In this document: in pieces, positions 41,367-50,852 of the stretch
Layout: every line of letters starts with the position of its first letter
Position numbering within the stretch: the stretch's first letter is position 1
NCBI GenBank assembly: GCA_964407405.1
Contig: CAYOVH010000001.1
Location: 62,001-126,000, forward strand
Direction: 5' to 3'
DNA length: 64,000 bases
DNA from: JASLCR01 sp964407405
Lineage (GTDB): Bacteria; Patescibacteriota; Saccharimonadia; Saccharimonadales; Saccharimonadaceae
Notes under the pieces: generated by a model
Database searches by the model: none
What the model was told of the DNA's origin: nothing
What the model saw: only the letters and a program-made list of their open reading frames with translations
Translations under genes and position numbers: made by a program

Positions 41367-42520
41367 ATATTTTTATTTTGGTAATCAGCAGTAAAATATT
41401 TAAATGCATACTGCTGACCTTTCTTGGCTATTTTTACCTTATCGCTATATTCCTCTTCAATCTCTTCTAGCCTACGAGTAATTTGATCTGTAGTCTGATC
41501 CTTCTCGCAAACCATAAAAGGCTTAATTTTATCAGAAAAACTTGGAATGTCGCCAGCAAGAATTGGAATACCCGAGCAAAGATACTCGATTAATTTTCCA
41601 GAGGCAGCATATTTACTGTAGTATTGATTGACGCTCGATTGATCACCTCCTCGCAGGCAAAGTAGTAAATGACTTGCCTTCTGTAGCTTTATTGCCTCGA
41701 GATTACTGACAGCACCAAGATAGTCAACATCGTACCTTCCATCCAACGATAGTTTTTTGATTTTATCGGCATTTCGACCAATACCCGCGAATACCCAGCG
41801 GTACCTGTCACCTGTTTTTCTAATCACATTGAGGATAAGATTAATGTTATAAACATCTGTCAACGCCCCAGTATAGGTAATAGTAAACTTCTTTGGCTTC
41901 CTAGGCTGAAGCTCATGGTACATTTTCATCAACTTATTATCAACAAGGTAGAAAATTTCAACGAATGGCTTTCCTGGCATGTAATCAATAGCACTATTGG
42001 CGACATAAGTAATCGCTCCGTCGGCATTCTTTGTCGTCCAGCGAGAGAGTCTAGATACTAGGTTATACGGAAATCGAGCATCAGGTATCTCAACTGCGCC
42101 GATTAAAAATGGCACCCACTTTACGCCATGTTTCCACCGAGCAATCATAGCTGGCAAAGCCATGTAAATATATGGCCCGTTAGTTACAATAACAGTGTCT
42201 TTACCCCCTCTACTTCTCAGCAGCTCATTTAACTTTTTAGTGTAGTTTCGCGTAATGGAGAGGTAGTAAATTATCCTATGTAAGTTATTACTGGGAATCG
42301 CCTGAGCCTTAACTCCATAGCCAAGATCTAGTTCAGTCGACTTTTTTCCCGACGACACCGAAACAACAGTTAGATTCTCTTCGTAGTACTGATGAAGCCC
42401 TTTAATCATTGTATTCTGAGCGATGTTGTCCGCAATATTCACATTATGAACCCTGCTGGACTCAACCATTTCTTCAGGAACCGGGTTACCGACAAAAATA
42501 ATGTTTTTTTTATTCTTCAT
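41342..42520 (-). CDS. GT4-like glycosyltransferase
   Basis: 392 aa, GT-B fold: N-terminal FVGNPVPEEM, a central FTITYTGALTDVYNINLIL start of the second Rossmann domain, and SGKLIEYLCSGIPILAG donor-site segment near residue 320. The donor site has fewer acidic residues than usual. It is AT-richer than the neighbouring capEFG genes and lies against the flow of the surrounding operon, so it may be a later arrival. Acceptor and donor unknown. Confidence 0.82.
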   Translation of the reverse strand: MKNKKNIIFVGNPVPEEMVESSRVHNVNIADNIAQNTMIKGLHQYYEENLTVVSVSSGKKSTELDLGYGVKAQAIPSNNLHRIIYYLSITRNYTKKLNELLRSRGGKDTVIVTNGPYIYMALPAMIARWKHGVKWVPFLIGAVEIPDARFPYNLVSRLSRWTTKNADGAITYVANSAIDYMPGKPFVEIFYLVDNKLMKMYHELQPRKPKKFTITYTGALTDVYNINLILNVIRKTGDRYRWVFAGIGRNADKIKKLSLDGRYDVDYLGAVSNLEAIKLQKASHLLLCLRGGDQSSVNQYYSKYAASGKLIEYLCSGIPILAGDIPSFSDKIKPFMVCEKDQTTDQITRRLEEIEEEYSDKVKIAKKGQQYAFKYFTADYQNKNIYVFLESL

Positions 42521-42567
42521 GACCCTATTTCACCAATCTCATTGAAACTATTATATACTAAGTGATA

Positions 42568-44517
42568 ATGCAAAAGATTATATCTGGAGTACGCAGTGAT
42601 GTAGCCTCATGGGCTGGAATACTACTATCTCTGCTCCTATCATTGACCCCCCTCTACGGACTTGGCTATCTAGTCTTTGCGATCATTGTAGCTCACAGAT
42701 TACGTATTATTCGGTCTTTTGATAGCTTTTTTTCAAATTTTATCTTAACTTTACTTATTTTGGCATGTTCAATTATGGTCGCAGGGATATTTACCAGCTA
42801 CTTAGATGTTCCAAATTATGCCATTATCAACATAGCATTTGCATTTTTCTTCTGCGGTACAATTTTATATTTTCAGCCAGATAACAATACTTCCCACAAA
42901 TCAACGATATTTAATTTATCTGATGGCGTTGCAGTGCTTGCTGGGGTCTTATTACCGTTAATAATTGTAGTTGTTCACTTATCAGCACTAGGGATTAATG
43001 ATGGGTTGTTTAGAATTGTTAATGGAGATGGATGGGACAGTACTTCACATGTAAATTTTCTTCAAGTAACTGCAGAGAATAGAAACTATCTCTACTCAAC
43101 TTCGCCACTAGAGGTAGATGGCAAAAAGCTATCAAGCAACTATCCCCAGGGATGGCATTTAGCATCCAGTAACATTATTAATGGGGTATTGCCAGGAGCA
43201 CTTAATCCGAGAAATTTTGGACTAGCAACTACATTGGTAGCATACCTGGCCGCTGTCTTTGCTTGGTATTTCATGGCTTGCTATGTGCTTGTAAAAATGA
43301 TCTGGTCGCTACTGAAGCCAACAAAGCATAAGAAGATGCGCATAATGTTGGTCTTTATAGTTGTTCAGTTGCCTATATTAATGCTATACCTGTCTCTGCT
43401 AAGCCTTGGGTTTGTAAATTATCTTGGGTTAATACCTTTGATACTAGTAATATGTCTGATGTCTTACGAAACACTGGTAGTGTCACCGACAGAAAATATC
43501 AGGTCGTACTTGGTGCTTTCATCACTATTGACTACTGGGGTGTATCTCATGTGGGTCTTACCTACGCCGGCTCTTATTTTACTTATCCTATTGACGTCCT
43601 TTACTGCAGGCTTCAGTCTCAAGCGATTTATATCACTACGAGGTAAGTTTCTGCTCATAGGAATAGTGGCTACGCTCGCACTAGCTGCTACGCTCTACGC
43701 CCACCTACTCTTACAGCAAGTGGGCATTAGTCAGGTTCAGGCAGGCTCGGAATGGGATAAAATAACCCAAATGCCAACAGCTATCTTTACTGGACTGGCA
43801 CTTGCAGCACTATTCTACTTCAGTCACAAAAATAACAAACGAGTAATCCTCATATTGGTACCGTTTTTATTCATTATTCTTGGACTATGGCTGTACACTT
43901 ACCTCAAAATTGATAGTCTTGGATATTATAACGCTAAGATGCTCGCTCTAGTATTTGTGATCATGTCCGCATTTGGCTGCACTTTTATAGTACGGGCTTT
44001 GGAATCAATCGATATTGGTCGACAAAATAATATTACACACGTAACAAGAATACTATTAGGCTTTGGTGTAGTAGCCACTATATTACTTGTATCTAATCAA
44101 ACCTTGGACATGAGGCCTTTACGACATAGCAACTATTTCTTATCCTCAGCTGAATTAGTCAAAGCCTCCGGCTGGGCATACTCACACGGACCTTATAGTA
44201 ATGGCGAGCAGCTCTTTATAGGACGTTCCAATGTACTTGCGTACACAGGGCGTGCCATGCTGTTCAACCACCTAGATGTAGATGGGGCAGCCCGTTTTCT
44301 CACGAGCAGTACAGATAGCAAATATACCTGTTTGCAATATATACACTGGGATAAAAGGGGACACAATCTCAGTAAAAAGAATGCGGCAAAGAAACTCTCA
44401 TCTTGCTTAAAAATACGTAGCGATGCAAACTTGCGTACAGAACTATTCTTACCCCGTAAAGCGAAGCCCGTCTATGATAAAATTGATACATACAATGCCC
44501 GTATCATTTACTATTAA
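42568..44517 (+). CDS. Multi-TM protein, DUF6541/GT-C-like
   Basis: 649 aa (GTG at 42562 also in frame). About 13 membrane segments. After the first ones, an extracytoplasmic loop with NGDGWDSTSHVNFLQ and NYPQGWHLASS, the usual place and type of the acidic catalytic loop in GT-C enzymes; DUF6541 proteins of Actinobacteria show a similar YPxGWH motif. C-terminal domain (from about 530) is outside. It is a paralog of 48124-50139. Likely transfers sugars from polyprenyl-phosphate donors or polymerises units. Confidence 0.75.
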   Translation: MQKIISGVRSDVASWAGILLSLLLSLTPLYGLGYLVFAIIVAHRLRIIRSFDSFFSNFILTLLILACSIMVAGIFTSYLDVPNYAIINIAFAFFFCGTILYFQPDNNTSHKSTIFNLSDGVAVLAGVLLPLIIVVVHLSALGINDGLFRIVNGDGWDSTSHVNFLQVTAENRNYLYSTSPLEVDGKKLSSNYPQGWHLASSNIINGVLPGALNPRNFGLATTLVAYLAAVFAWYFMACYVLVKMIWSLLKPTKHKKMRIMLVFIVVQLPILMLYLSLLSLGFVNYLGLIPLILVICLMSYETLVVSPTENIRSYLVLSSLLTTGVYLMWVLPTPALILLILLTSFTAGFSLKRFISLRGKFLLIGIVATLALAATLYAHLLLQQVGISQVQAGSEWDKITQMPTAIFTGLALAALFYFSHKNNKRVILILVPFLFIILGLWLYTYLKIDSLGYYNAKMLALVFVIMSAFGCTFIVRALESIDIGRQNNITHVTRILLGFGVVATILLVSNQTLDMRPLRHSNYFLSSAELVKASGWAYSHGPYSNGEQLFIGRSNVLAYTGRAMLFNHLDVDGAARFLTSSTDSKYTCLQYIHWDKRGHNLSKKNAAKKLSSCLKIRSDANLRTELFLPRKAKPVYDKIDTYNARIIYY

Positions 44518-44561
44518 GAAGCCTGCGGGTCTAGCTGTATAATGAGTACTCTCGGAGAGAT

Positions 44562-45428
44562 GTGGCTATAGCTATGGAAAAGATGCGTCCAATCATAAAA
44601 TTGCTGCGTCCGGCCCATTATCTAAAAAATGGGCTGATCCTTTTGCCCATCTTCTTTAGCGGTGAATTGACCAATCTACCTTCACTTTGGAGTAGTATTA
44701 TCGGATTTATCTGCTTTTGCGCGGTAGCCTCCGGTGTGTACGTCTTCAACGATCTAAAGGACGTCGAGTACGATAGAAAGCACGCCAAGAAGAAATACCG
44801 GCCGATAGCCAGCGGCGCCGTCTCGACAAGAACAGCCGTCGTCTTGGTTGCTATACTATGGATTATCGGTCTTGGAGGAAGCTTACTCGTTGGAAGCGTC
44901 CTCGCTAGCACTGCCTTGCTCATCTATATCATCATCAACGTCGTCTATAGTCTGGGCGGTAAAAACGTGCCATTTCTCGACATCGCTATATTGTCGTTCG
45001 GGTTCATCTTACGAATCTTCTATGGTGCCAGCCTGATAGATGTTACTGTTTCAAGCTGGCTCTATCTAACAGTACTTGCCGTGTCATTCTACGCAGCGTT
45101 CGGCAAACGTCGCAACGAAGTCGGTCGCTCGCCATCGGAAACCCGAAAAGTCATGCGCTACTATACGGCAGACTTTCTCGATAAAAACATGTATATGTGT
45201 GCCACGCTGGCAGTTGTTTTCTATGCACTGTGGAGTATCGACCCATCAAACGAAGACGCCGTCGTGTGGACAGTCCCTGTGGTTCTGATGATTCTGACTA
45301 TCTATAATTATTCCGTCGAAAAGAGCGGCTCGGACGGCGATCCGGTTGGTGTCGTAACCGGCAACAAGGCACTCTTGGTCCTGCTAGCACTCTTTGCAGT
45401 GATGATATTGGTAATCAAGTATGTCTAA
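44562..45428 (+). CDS. UbiA-family prenyltransferase (DPPR-synthase-like)
   Basis: 288 aa (ATG at 44574 is an alternative start; GGAGAG at 44554-44559). LLRPAHYLKNGLILLPI opening, the Mg-binding VFNDLKDVEYDRKH motif (NDxxDxxxD) and about eight membrane helices. The RPAHYxKN type is that of decaprenyl-phosphate 5-phosphoribosyltransferase, which attaches phosphoribose to polyprenyl phosphate for arabinose-containing polymers. The next gene, overlapping by 8 bases, has a phosphatase domain, the next step of that pathway. Confidence 0.88.
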   Translation: MAIAMEKMRPIIKLLRPAHYLKNGLILLPIFFSGELTNLPSLWSSIIGFICFCAVASGVYVFNDLKDVEYDRKHAKKKYRPIASGAVSTRTAVVLVAILWIIGLGGSLLVGSVLASTALLIYIIINVVYSLGGKNVPFLDIAILSFGFILRIFYGASLIDVTVSSWLYLTVLAVSFYAAFGKRRNEVGRSPSETRKVMRYYTADFLDKNMYMCATLAVVFYALWSIDPSNEDAVVWTVPVVLMILTIYNYSVEKSGSDGDPVGVVTGNKALLVLLALFAVMILVIKYV

Positions 45429-46404
45429 GCCTCGCGGTATCGCACTTTACGACTTCGACCATACAATTTATCGCGGCGATGCGAGTCGTGACTTCATCGT
45501 CTTCGCCTACAGAAAACTCCCCTTTATCCTGATACGACACCTACCAGCGCAGATGATGGCCCTCGTCCTATACATACTGGGGAGTATGAAAAAAGATAAG
45601 GCAAAGGAGCAGATACTGGCTTTTGTCAAAGATATACCAGACCTCAAGAATACCCTTGACCAATTCTGGAAGCGTCATAGCCATAAAGTCGAAGGCTGGT
45701 ACCTGAAGCAGCGCAAAAATACGGACGTCATCGTCTCGTCATCACCATCCTTTCTGATAGACCCTATTGCTAGAGAATGGAAGGCTACCGTCATTGCAAC
45801 AACGATTGATCCCAAGACAGGTCATCTTACCGGATCCAATTGCTTCGGCGAAGAAAAAGTACGACGTATACGCGCAGTCTTTCCTGATGCCACTTTTGCC
45901 ACAGCTTATAGCGACAGTGCAAACGACATACCAATGCTCAAACTGGCAAAAGTCTCGTATCTAGTACGAGGTGGGAAGGTGTCTAAAATTGGTGATTACA
46001 GGGTTATGAAATCGTCAATGTTCAAAACTACCAAGTTCATTCGTTTTATTCTTATCGGTGGCGTCAACGCCCTGATCGGCCTTGCGCTGGTGATACTGTG
46101 CTCGCTGTTTATCGATAGCGGTATTACTGCGTTTATCGTTGGCTACCTCTTAAGCTTGCCGCTGTCGTTTTACCTAAATGGCGTCTTTACCTTCAAGGAC
46201 ACTCAGTTCACTATGGCCAAGTTTGGGCGGTTTCTCCTCTCGTACATTCCCAACTTTATCGTACAGCTGACCGTTGTCTATATTCTCATCGGCCACCTTG
46301 GCTTTCCGAAGATACCCACCTACATCATATCGATCGCCATAGGCGTGCCCGTCACGTTCGCTCTGCTCTATACCTATACTTTCATCCGAGAGAGGCGAGC
46401 ATGA
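45421..46404 (+). CDS. HAD phosphatase fused to GtrA-like flippase domain
   Basis: 327 aa. Residues about 1-195 are a HAD-IB phosphatase (DFDHT nucleophile motif at 10-14, SSSPSF, and the YSDSANDIPML acidic motif). From about 205 four membrane helices form a GtrA domain (FIRFILIGGVNALIGLAL; SFYLNGVFTFKD). In mycobacteria, separate proteins dephosphorylate decaprenyl-phosphoryl-5-phosphoribose and a GtrA protein handles the arabinose lipid; here both are one polypeptide beside the UbiA gene. Pathway is inferred from this arrangement. Confidence 0.88.
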   Translation: MSKPRGIALYDFDHTIYRGDASRDFIVFAYRKLPFILIRHLPAQMMALVLYILGSMKKDKAKEQILAFVKDIPDLKNTLDQFWKRHSHKVEGWYLKQRKNTDVIVSSSPSFLIDPIAREWKATVIATTIDPKTGHLTGSNCFGEEKVRRIRAVFPDATFATAYSDSANDIPMLKLAKVSYLVRGGKVSKIGDYRVMKSSMFKTTKFIRFILIGGVNALIGLALVILCSLFIDSGITAFIVGYLLSLPLSFYLNGVFTFKDTQFTMAKFGRFLLSYIPNFIVQLTVVYILIGHLGFPKIPTYIISIAIGVPVTFALLYTYTFIRERRA

Positions 46405-48119
46405 TAGCAAAGCTACAACAGATTGCCCCTAAGCGGCTGAAGGATATTCACCTCCTGACCGGTTTTCATATTATCCTGTTTATCTTTTTGCTGGTATTTA
46501 TCCAGAGCTTGCTCTATGCCCTCCATATAGCTATCGCCTGGTGGTTGTTTCCTGTCACACTTTCACTCGTTACACTTAGCCTCTGGTGCCTCTACGATGC
46601 AAAGCTTGGCAAAAAACTCATAGGCGCAGGCCTGTTTTTACTATTCATCATCTCGGCGATAGGACTCAGTGGATACGTACTCGACAACAGCTACGACGGC
46701 AACGCCTATCACAAGGCTGCTATCGGCTCATTAGCCCACGGCTGGAATCCGGTCTGGAGTAGTCTCGACACTTTTAACAATCAGACCACAACCTCGCCAA
46801 AGCTAACAGAAACTCATGCTCTGTGGACCGATCACTATCCGAAAGCCCAGTGGATATACAGTGCAGTAGTCTACAAGGCAACCGGAACTATCGAGAGCGG
46901 CAAATCATTACTGCTTCTGCTGATGGCCGCTACTTTTTTAATCCTTTATAGCTACCTTAAGAAGAGGTTGACGTGGCTGCTTGCCGGAGTGATCTCACTT
47001 CTCGCTGTCGGCAACCCCGTAGCCATCGCCCAGGTATTTTCATACTATAACGACGGCATCCTGGTGACATTGCTACTCCTATTTGTCACCGGCCTCGTCA
47101 TGACGATAGACAAATCTCGCAAGCTCAGTCAAACATACATATACATAGATATCCTACTTATAATGTCCTGTGCGCTGCTGGTAAATATCAAGTTTACCGG
47201 CGCTGCATACGCCGCTATTTACGCGCTTATTTTTGCGGTATTTATCCTATGGAAAAGAAATGACTACAAAGGGCTACGCGCCATAAAACGTCTCGCGATG
47301 GCCGGCTGTGCCGCCATCATCATAGGTATCTTCATCATTGGTCTCTCTACCTACCCAAAAAACTTCATCAAAAACCACCACCCTCTCTACCCCCTATACG
47401 GAAGTGGCTCCGTGGATATCATTTCGTTCCTAGAGCCACCAGGCTTCAGCGATAAAAGCCGAATCGAAAAACTCTCTATATCTTTATTCAGCCCGAGCTC
47501 AAGTGGCACAAACCCACAAGACCAAGCTCCCAAGCTGCCCTTTTCGGTCAGCAAAGAGGAGGTTGATAGCCTGAGAGTAGCCGACACGCATCTAGGTGGC
47601 TTTGGCGTATTTTTCGGTGGTATTGTACTTTTAAGTGCTTTGCTCTGCATCATCTACGTCAAGGACGGATATAGGCTCTTGAGGAACGGAGCTTTTTCTG
47701 CAGAAGCGGCCTTGCTGCTCATTCCGCTAATCGCAACAGTTGCCACCGTGGCGCTCCTATCGGAGAGCTGGTGGGCTCGCTACGTGCCGCAGCTATACTG
47801 GTTGCCGGTACTACTAGTAATCCTACTTGCTATTAAAAAGAAAAAGATAGTAGCGACCAGCCTGGCTATCATCATGCTATCCAACTTCGCTATCATCGCC
47901 TATGCCCAAGTAACAACAAACTACCAAGCCACCTCATTACACCGTCAGCAAATCAATTTCCTAAAAAGTCGCTGCTACAAATCTCCAGAAGTTATCACGG
48001 GCGCCTTCAGTGGAAATGCCTACAATCTATACGATGCCTGCTACAACATCTCCCTAGCAAAAAGTCCTCCAGAGGGCAAAAAATCGAAGACGGTGTACGA
48101 TACGAAAATCTATTATTAG
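46401..48119 (+). CDS. Multi-TM GT-C-like protein
   Basis: 572 aa, about 11 membrane segments. After the third helix an external loop with DNSYDGNAYHKAA and GWNPVW carries an acidic motif in the position of GT-C catalytic aspartates. Start overlaps the stop of the HAD-GtrA gene (ATGA), placing it in one unit with the UbiA gene. It could use the polyprenyl-phospho-pentose made by these two. No family name is secure. Confidence 0.75.
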   Translation: MIAKLQQIAPKRLKDIHLLTGFHIILFIFLLVFIQSLLYALHIAIAWWLFPVTLSLVTLSLWCLYDAKLGKKLIGAGLFLLFIISAIGLSGYVLDNSYDGNAYHKAAIGSLAHGWNPVWSSLDTFNNQTTTSPKLTETHALWTDHYPKAQWIYSAVVYKATGTIESGKSLLLLLMAATFLILYSYLKKRLTWLLAGVISLLAVGNPVAIAQVFSYYNDGILVTLLLLFVTGLVMTIDKSRKLSQTYIYIDILLIMSCALLVNIKFTGAAYAAIYALIFAVFILWKRNDYKGLRAIKRLAMAGCAAIIIGIFIIGLSTYPKNFIKNHHPLYPLYGSGSVDIISFLEPPGFSDKSRIEKLSISLFSPSSSGTNPQDQAPKLPFSVSKEEVDSLRVADTHLGGFGVFFGGIVLLSALLCIIYVKDGYRLLRNGAFSAEAALLLIPLIATVATVALLSESWWARYVPQLYWLPVLLVILLAIKKKKIVATSLAIIMLSNFAIIAYAQVTTNYQATSLHRQQINFLKSRCYKSPEVITGAFSGNAYNLYDACYNISLAKSPPEGKKSKTVYDTKIYY

Positions 48120-48123
48120 GTCG

Positions 48124-50139
48124 CTACTTAAAGTAGACGATTGTAGCGCCATAGCTATTCATTTCGGCGAGAGCACGTTCCGCAGAACGTGGCGATAGTA
48201 CGGTAGTAGCAAGACCAACCTCGGATCGTTCCTTCAGGCAGTCGGATAGATTCTCCAGGATGAGGTCGGCGGACTTCAAGGAAGCTCCCTCCCGATCTTT
48301 ATTGAAGTACAGTGAGCATACCTGGGCCTGCGTCTGGACTGTCGTGGGTGCTTGGTTGAGGAATCGTTTTGCCGACTCTACCGATACTCTATTGAAGAGC
48401 ATGGTCTTGGTTCGCTCGGTTGTCAGCTTACTGCCAAGAATGATAAGCTGACTGTCGCTCTTACCTACAGCTGCGTCATCTCTCACTAGCCATTTATCGA
48501 CAACGAACGAAAGCTCGTGTGCGGTCAGGTTTTGGCTGCGGTGCAGATACCTGAGATCTACCTTTTGATCAGCAAGTATGAATAGTCCGCCCACCATACC
48601 AAGCGGTACAATTGTTGCCACATAGAGCCAGTGAATCGAGCTATTCTTGGCGACCAAAGCGGTTGCACGGACTAGTGCAGCACAGGCAAACGGCACCGCT
48701 ATGACAAATACAACTCCCAGTAGCTTGGCATGATAATAGCCCGGGGCAACACCGCTAAAGTATGCGTTCAGCCAGAGGATAAAGTAATACGCCATGAACG
48801 GCAGTATGAGTAGCGCTAAATTGGTTAGTTTTTGCGGCCTAGTTGCAGCGATTAGCCCGACAGCCAGACCTATAGTGAGGAGCACAAATAGTGGCGATGG
48901 GAGCGTCTTGAGCCACGGAGTCCAGAGAAGTACACCGAAGCTACTGCCGCCGCTTTCGTGCAAATATACAGCCATGTACAGACCCGCGCTCAAAAGACAT
49001 AGTAACATCACCACGATCAGATACGGCCGTCTGATGATCATGCGCACAAGTTTCGAAATACTACCACCGGCAACACAGCACACACTTGCAATCATAAGCA
49101 AAAGCGCGGGAATCGGCAGAATCCACACCAGGAAAGCAGCCGTTGCAATCGGCAGTACAAATGATAAATAGAGTGCGAGCCTCCTCTCGTCCTGACTCGT
49201 TTTGTTCTCCAGTAGCTCGTAGGATGCCGCTACTATGAGGATAATGAATGCCATTAGTCCAATATAATTATCGAAGCCGTATGATAACGATACGGCAAAC
49301 AGGCCAAGTATAGGTACAAGCATCGCGATAGCGAGCGTGATGGATTGCCGAAGGGCAGAAATGTCTTTCTGTACCTTGCCCGACAGATACCAGGCAAACT
49401 TTGCAAGTACAAAAACGGCTAACGCAAACCATGTAAATACAATCGACATATACGTTATGAAGGCCACATTAATGCTATGCTTGGCAGGATTCAGCGCATT
49501 CGGTAGGATTCCATTAACAAAATTAGCTGAAGCTAAATGCCACCCCTGCGGGTAACTGGTATACATCACCCTACCGTCACTGCTCATGGGTGAAGTTGAA
49601 TAAAGATAGTTGTTATTTTCTCCTACAAGTTGGGTGATATTGAAATGAGCAACCCTATCCCTTCCATTCGCATCCACCATTCGATACAGTGAAGCACTTA
49701 GCGAACCTGACGTAAATTGAATAATCAAAATTAAGACAGGAATAGCTAAAGATATCATCAACGAAACGCCATCAGATATATCAAATTTTTTTGAATGTGA
49801 AGTGCCCCGCCGCACACGACAAACAAGAGCACAGATGATCAACGAGAAAAGTAAATTAATGATAGCGAGATTAGCTATATGTAGGATGCTGGTGAATATG
49901 CCGGCTATCATTATCGCGGAAGAGACAAGGACTAGGACAATGATAAAGTTAGAAAAATAACTTGAAAAACTTTTTAGAATATTTATCTTAGTTGCAAAGG
50001 TCAAAGCAAATAGCAGATATCCAATACTATATAGCGGAGTCAGAGCTACCATAAAAGACAACGCAAGCATAATATAAAACAGGTAGTTTGATGTATGATG
50101 AAGATACAATCTCTTTGTAGCCATGCGGACTAGATTCAT
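48124..50139 (-). CDS. Multi-TM protein, paralog of 42568-44517
   Basis: 671 aa from the ATG at 50137-50139 (a longer frame begins at 50190). Same plan as the 42568 protein: many membrane helices, the loop with DANGRDRVAHFNITQ and SYPQGWHLASANFVNGILPNALNP, and an external C-terminal domain. The NG-D motif of the paralog is altered (NGRDR for NGDGWD). The two copies sit on opposite strands and probably transfer different sugars. Confidence 0.75.
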   Translation of the reverse strand: MNLVRMATKRLYLHHTSNYLFYIMLALSFMVALTPLYSIGYLLFALTFATKINILKSFSSYFSNFIIVLVLVSSAIMIAGIFTSILHIANLAIINLLFSLIICALVCRVRRGTSHSKKFDISDGVSLMISLAIPVLILIIQFTSGSLSASLYRMVDANGRDRVAHFNITQLVGENNNYLYSTSPMSSDGRVMYTSYPQGWHLASANFVNGILPNALNPAKHSINVAFITYMSIVFTWFALAVFVLAKFAWYLSGKVQKDISALRQSITLAIAMLVPILGLFAVSLSYGFDNYIGLMAFIILIVAASYELLENKTSQDERRLALYLSFVLPIATAAFLVWILPIPALLLMIASVCCVAGGSISKLVRMIIRRPYLIVVMLLCLLSAGLYMAVYLHESGGSSFGVLLWTPWLKTLPSPLFVLLTIGLAVGLIAATRPQKLTNLALLILPFMAYYFILWLNAYFSGVAPGYYHAKLLGVVFVIAVPFACAALVRATALVAKNSSIHWLYVATIVPLGMVGGLFILADQKVDLRYLHRSQNLTAHELSFVVDKWLVRDDAAVGKSDSQLIILGSKLTTERTKTMLFNRVSVESAKRFLNQAPTTVQTQAQVCSLYFNKDREGASLKSADLILENLSDCLKERSEVGLATTVLSPRSAERALAEMNSYGATIVYFK

Positions 50140-50261
50140 ATTCAAGTAGACTCCATTAAAGTAACAATTTTTATTATACTTGATCCTCAAATTTCACGGT
50201 AGACAACTTCTGGCTAGACTTGGTATAATAAACGTAAGTAATTTTAGTATCCACGATCGCC

Positions 50262-50852
50262 ATGAAAATACAAAAAAATCCATCACGTTTTATAAAAATT
50301 ATCCTCTTTATTGCTGCAGCATTGGTTGTTGCCATCGGCGGGTATAGTACCATGGCAGCAAGAATGAACTTATGGCCATTCGCGAAGAACACCGATACCA
50401 CAACATCAGCAGCTGATAATACGCGTGAAGTGCCGTCGCAAGAATCATCTAAAAATCATACACCAATTACTTCAAATGAAAGTAACTCCTCGCCCGATAA
50501 GACACCAAAGCAATATGAACAGCCAAAAGAAAAGCAGGATGATTCTACAACAAAAACGAATAGTTCCTTAACTGGGGCTATCAACTACCTGTCGATTTCA
50601 AATGGTACACTGTTAATTCGAGTTACTATTGATCAAAGACTTGATAGCGGTAATTGTAATCTAACTCTAACTCATAATACAACTGGGGCAGTTGTAAAGA
50701 GGACGGCTTCTATCACTGCAAACCCATCGTCTGCCACTTGTCGAGGATTTGATATACCAACTTCCAGTCTCAAACCAGGTAAATGGAAAATCCTTGTAGA
50801 CCTATCAGGCAATGGCCAGTCTGGAAAGATATCAGGAAGCGTATCAATATGA
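50262..50852 (+). CDS. Exported or membrane-anchored protein with beta domain
   Basis: 196 aa. A basic start, one hydrophobic segment at about residues 11-31, a Ser/Thr/Lys-rich linker (about 45-95) and a beta-rich C-terminal domain with two Cys (in SGNCNL and SATCRG, a possible disulfide) . A -10 TATAAT lies 33 bases upstream. Its stop overlaps the start of the LGFP protein (ATGA), so they are made together and possibly act together on the wall. No family recognised. Confidence 0.75.
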   Translation: MKIQKNPSRFIKIILFIAAALVVAIGGYSTMAARMNLWPFAKNTDTTTSAADNTREVPSQESSKNHTPITSNESNSSPDKTPKQYEQPKEKQDDSTTKTNSSLTGAINYLSISNGTLLIRVTIDQRLDSGNCNLTLTHNTTGAVVKRTASITANPSSATCRGFDIPTSSLKPGKWKILVDLSGNGQSGKISGSVSI

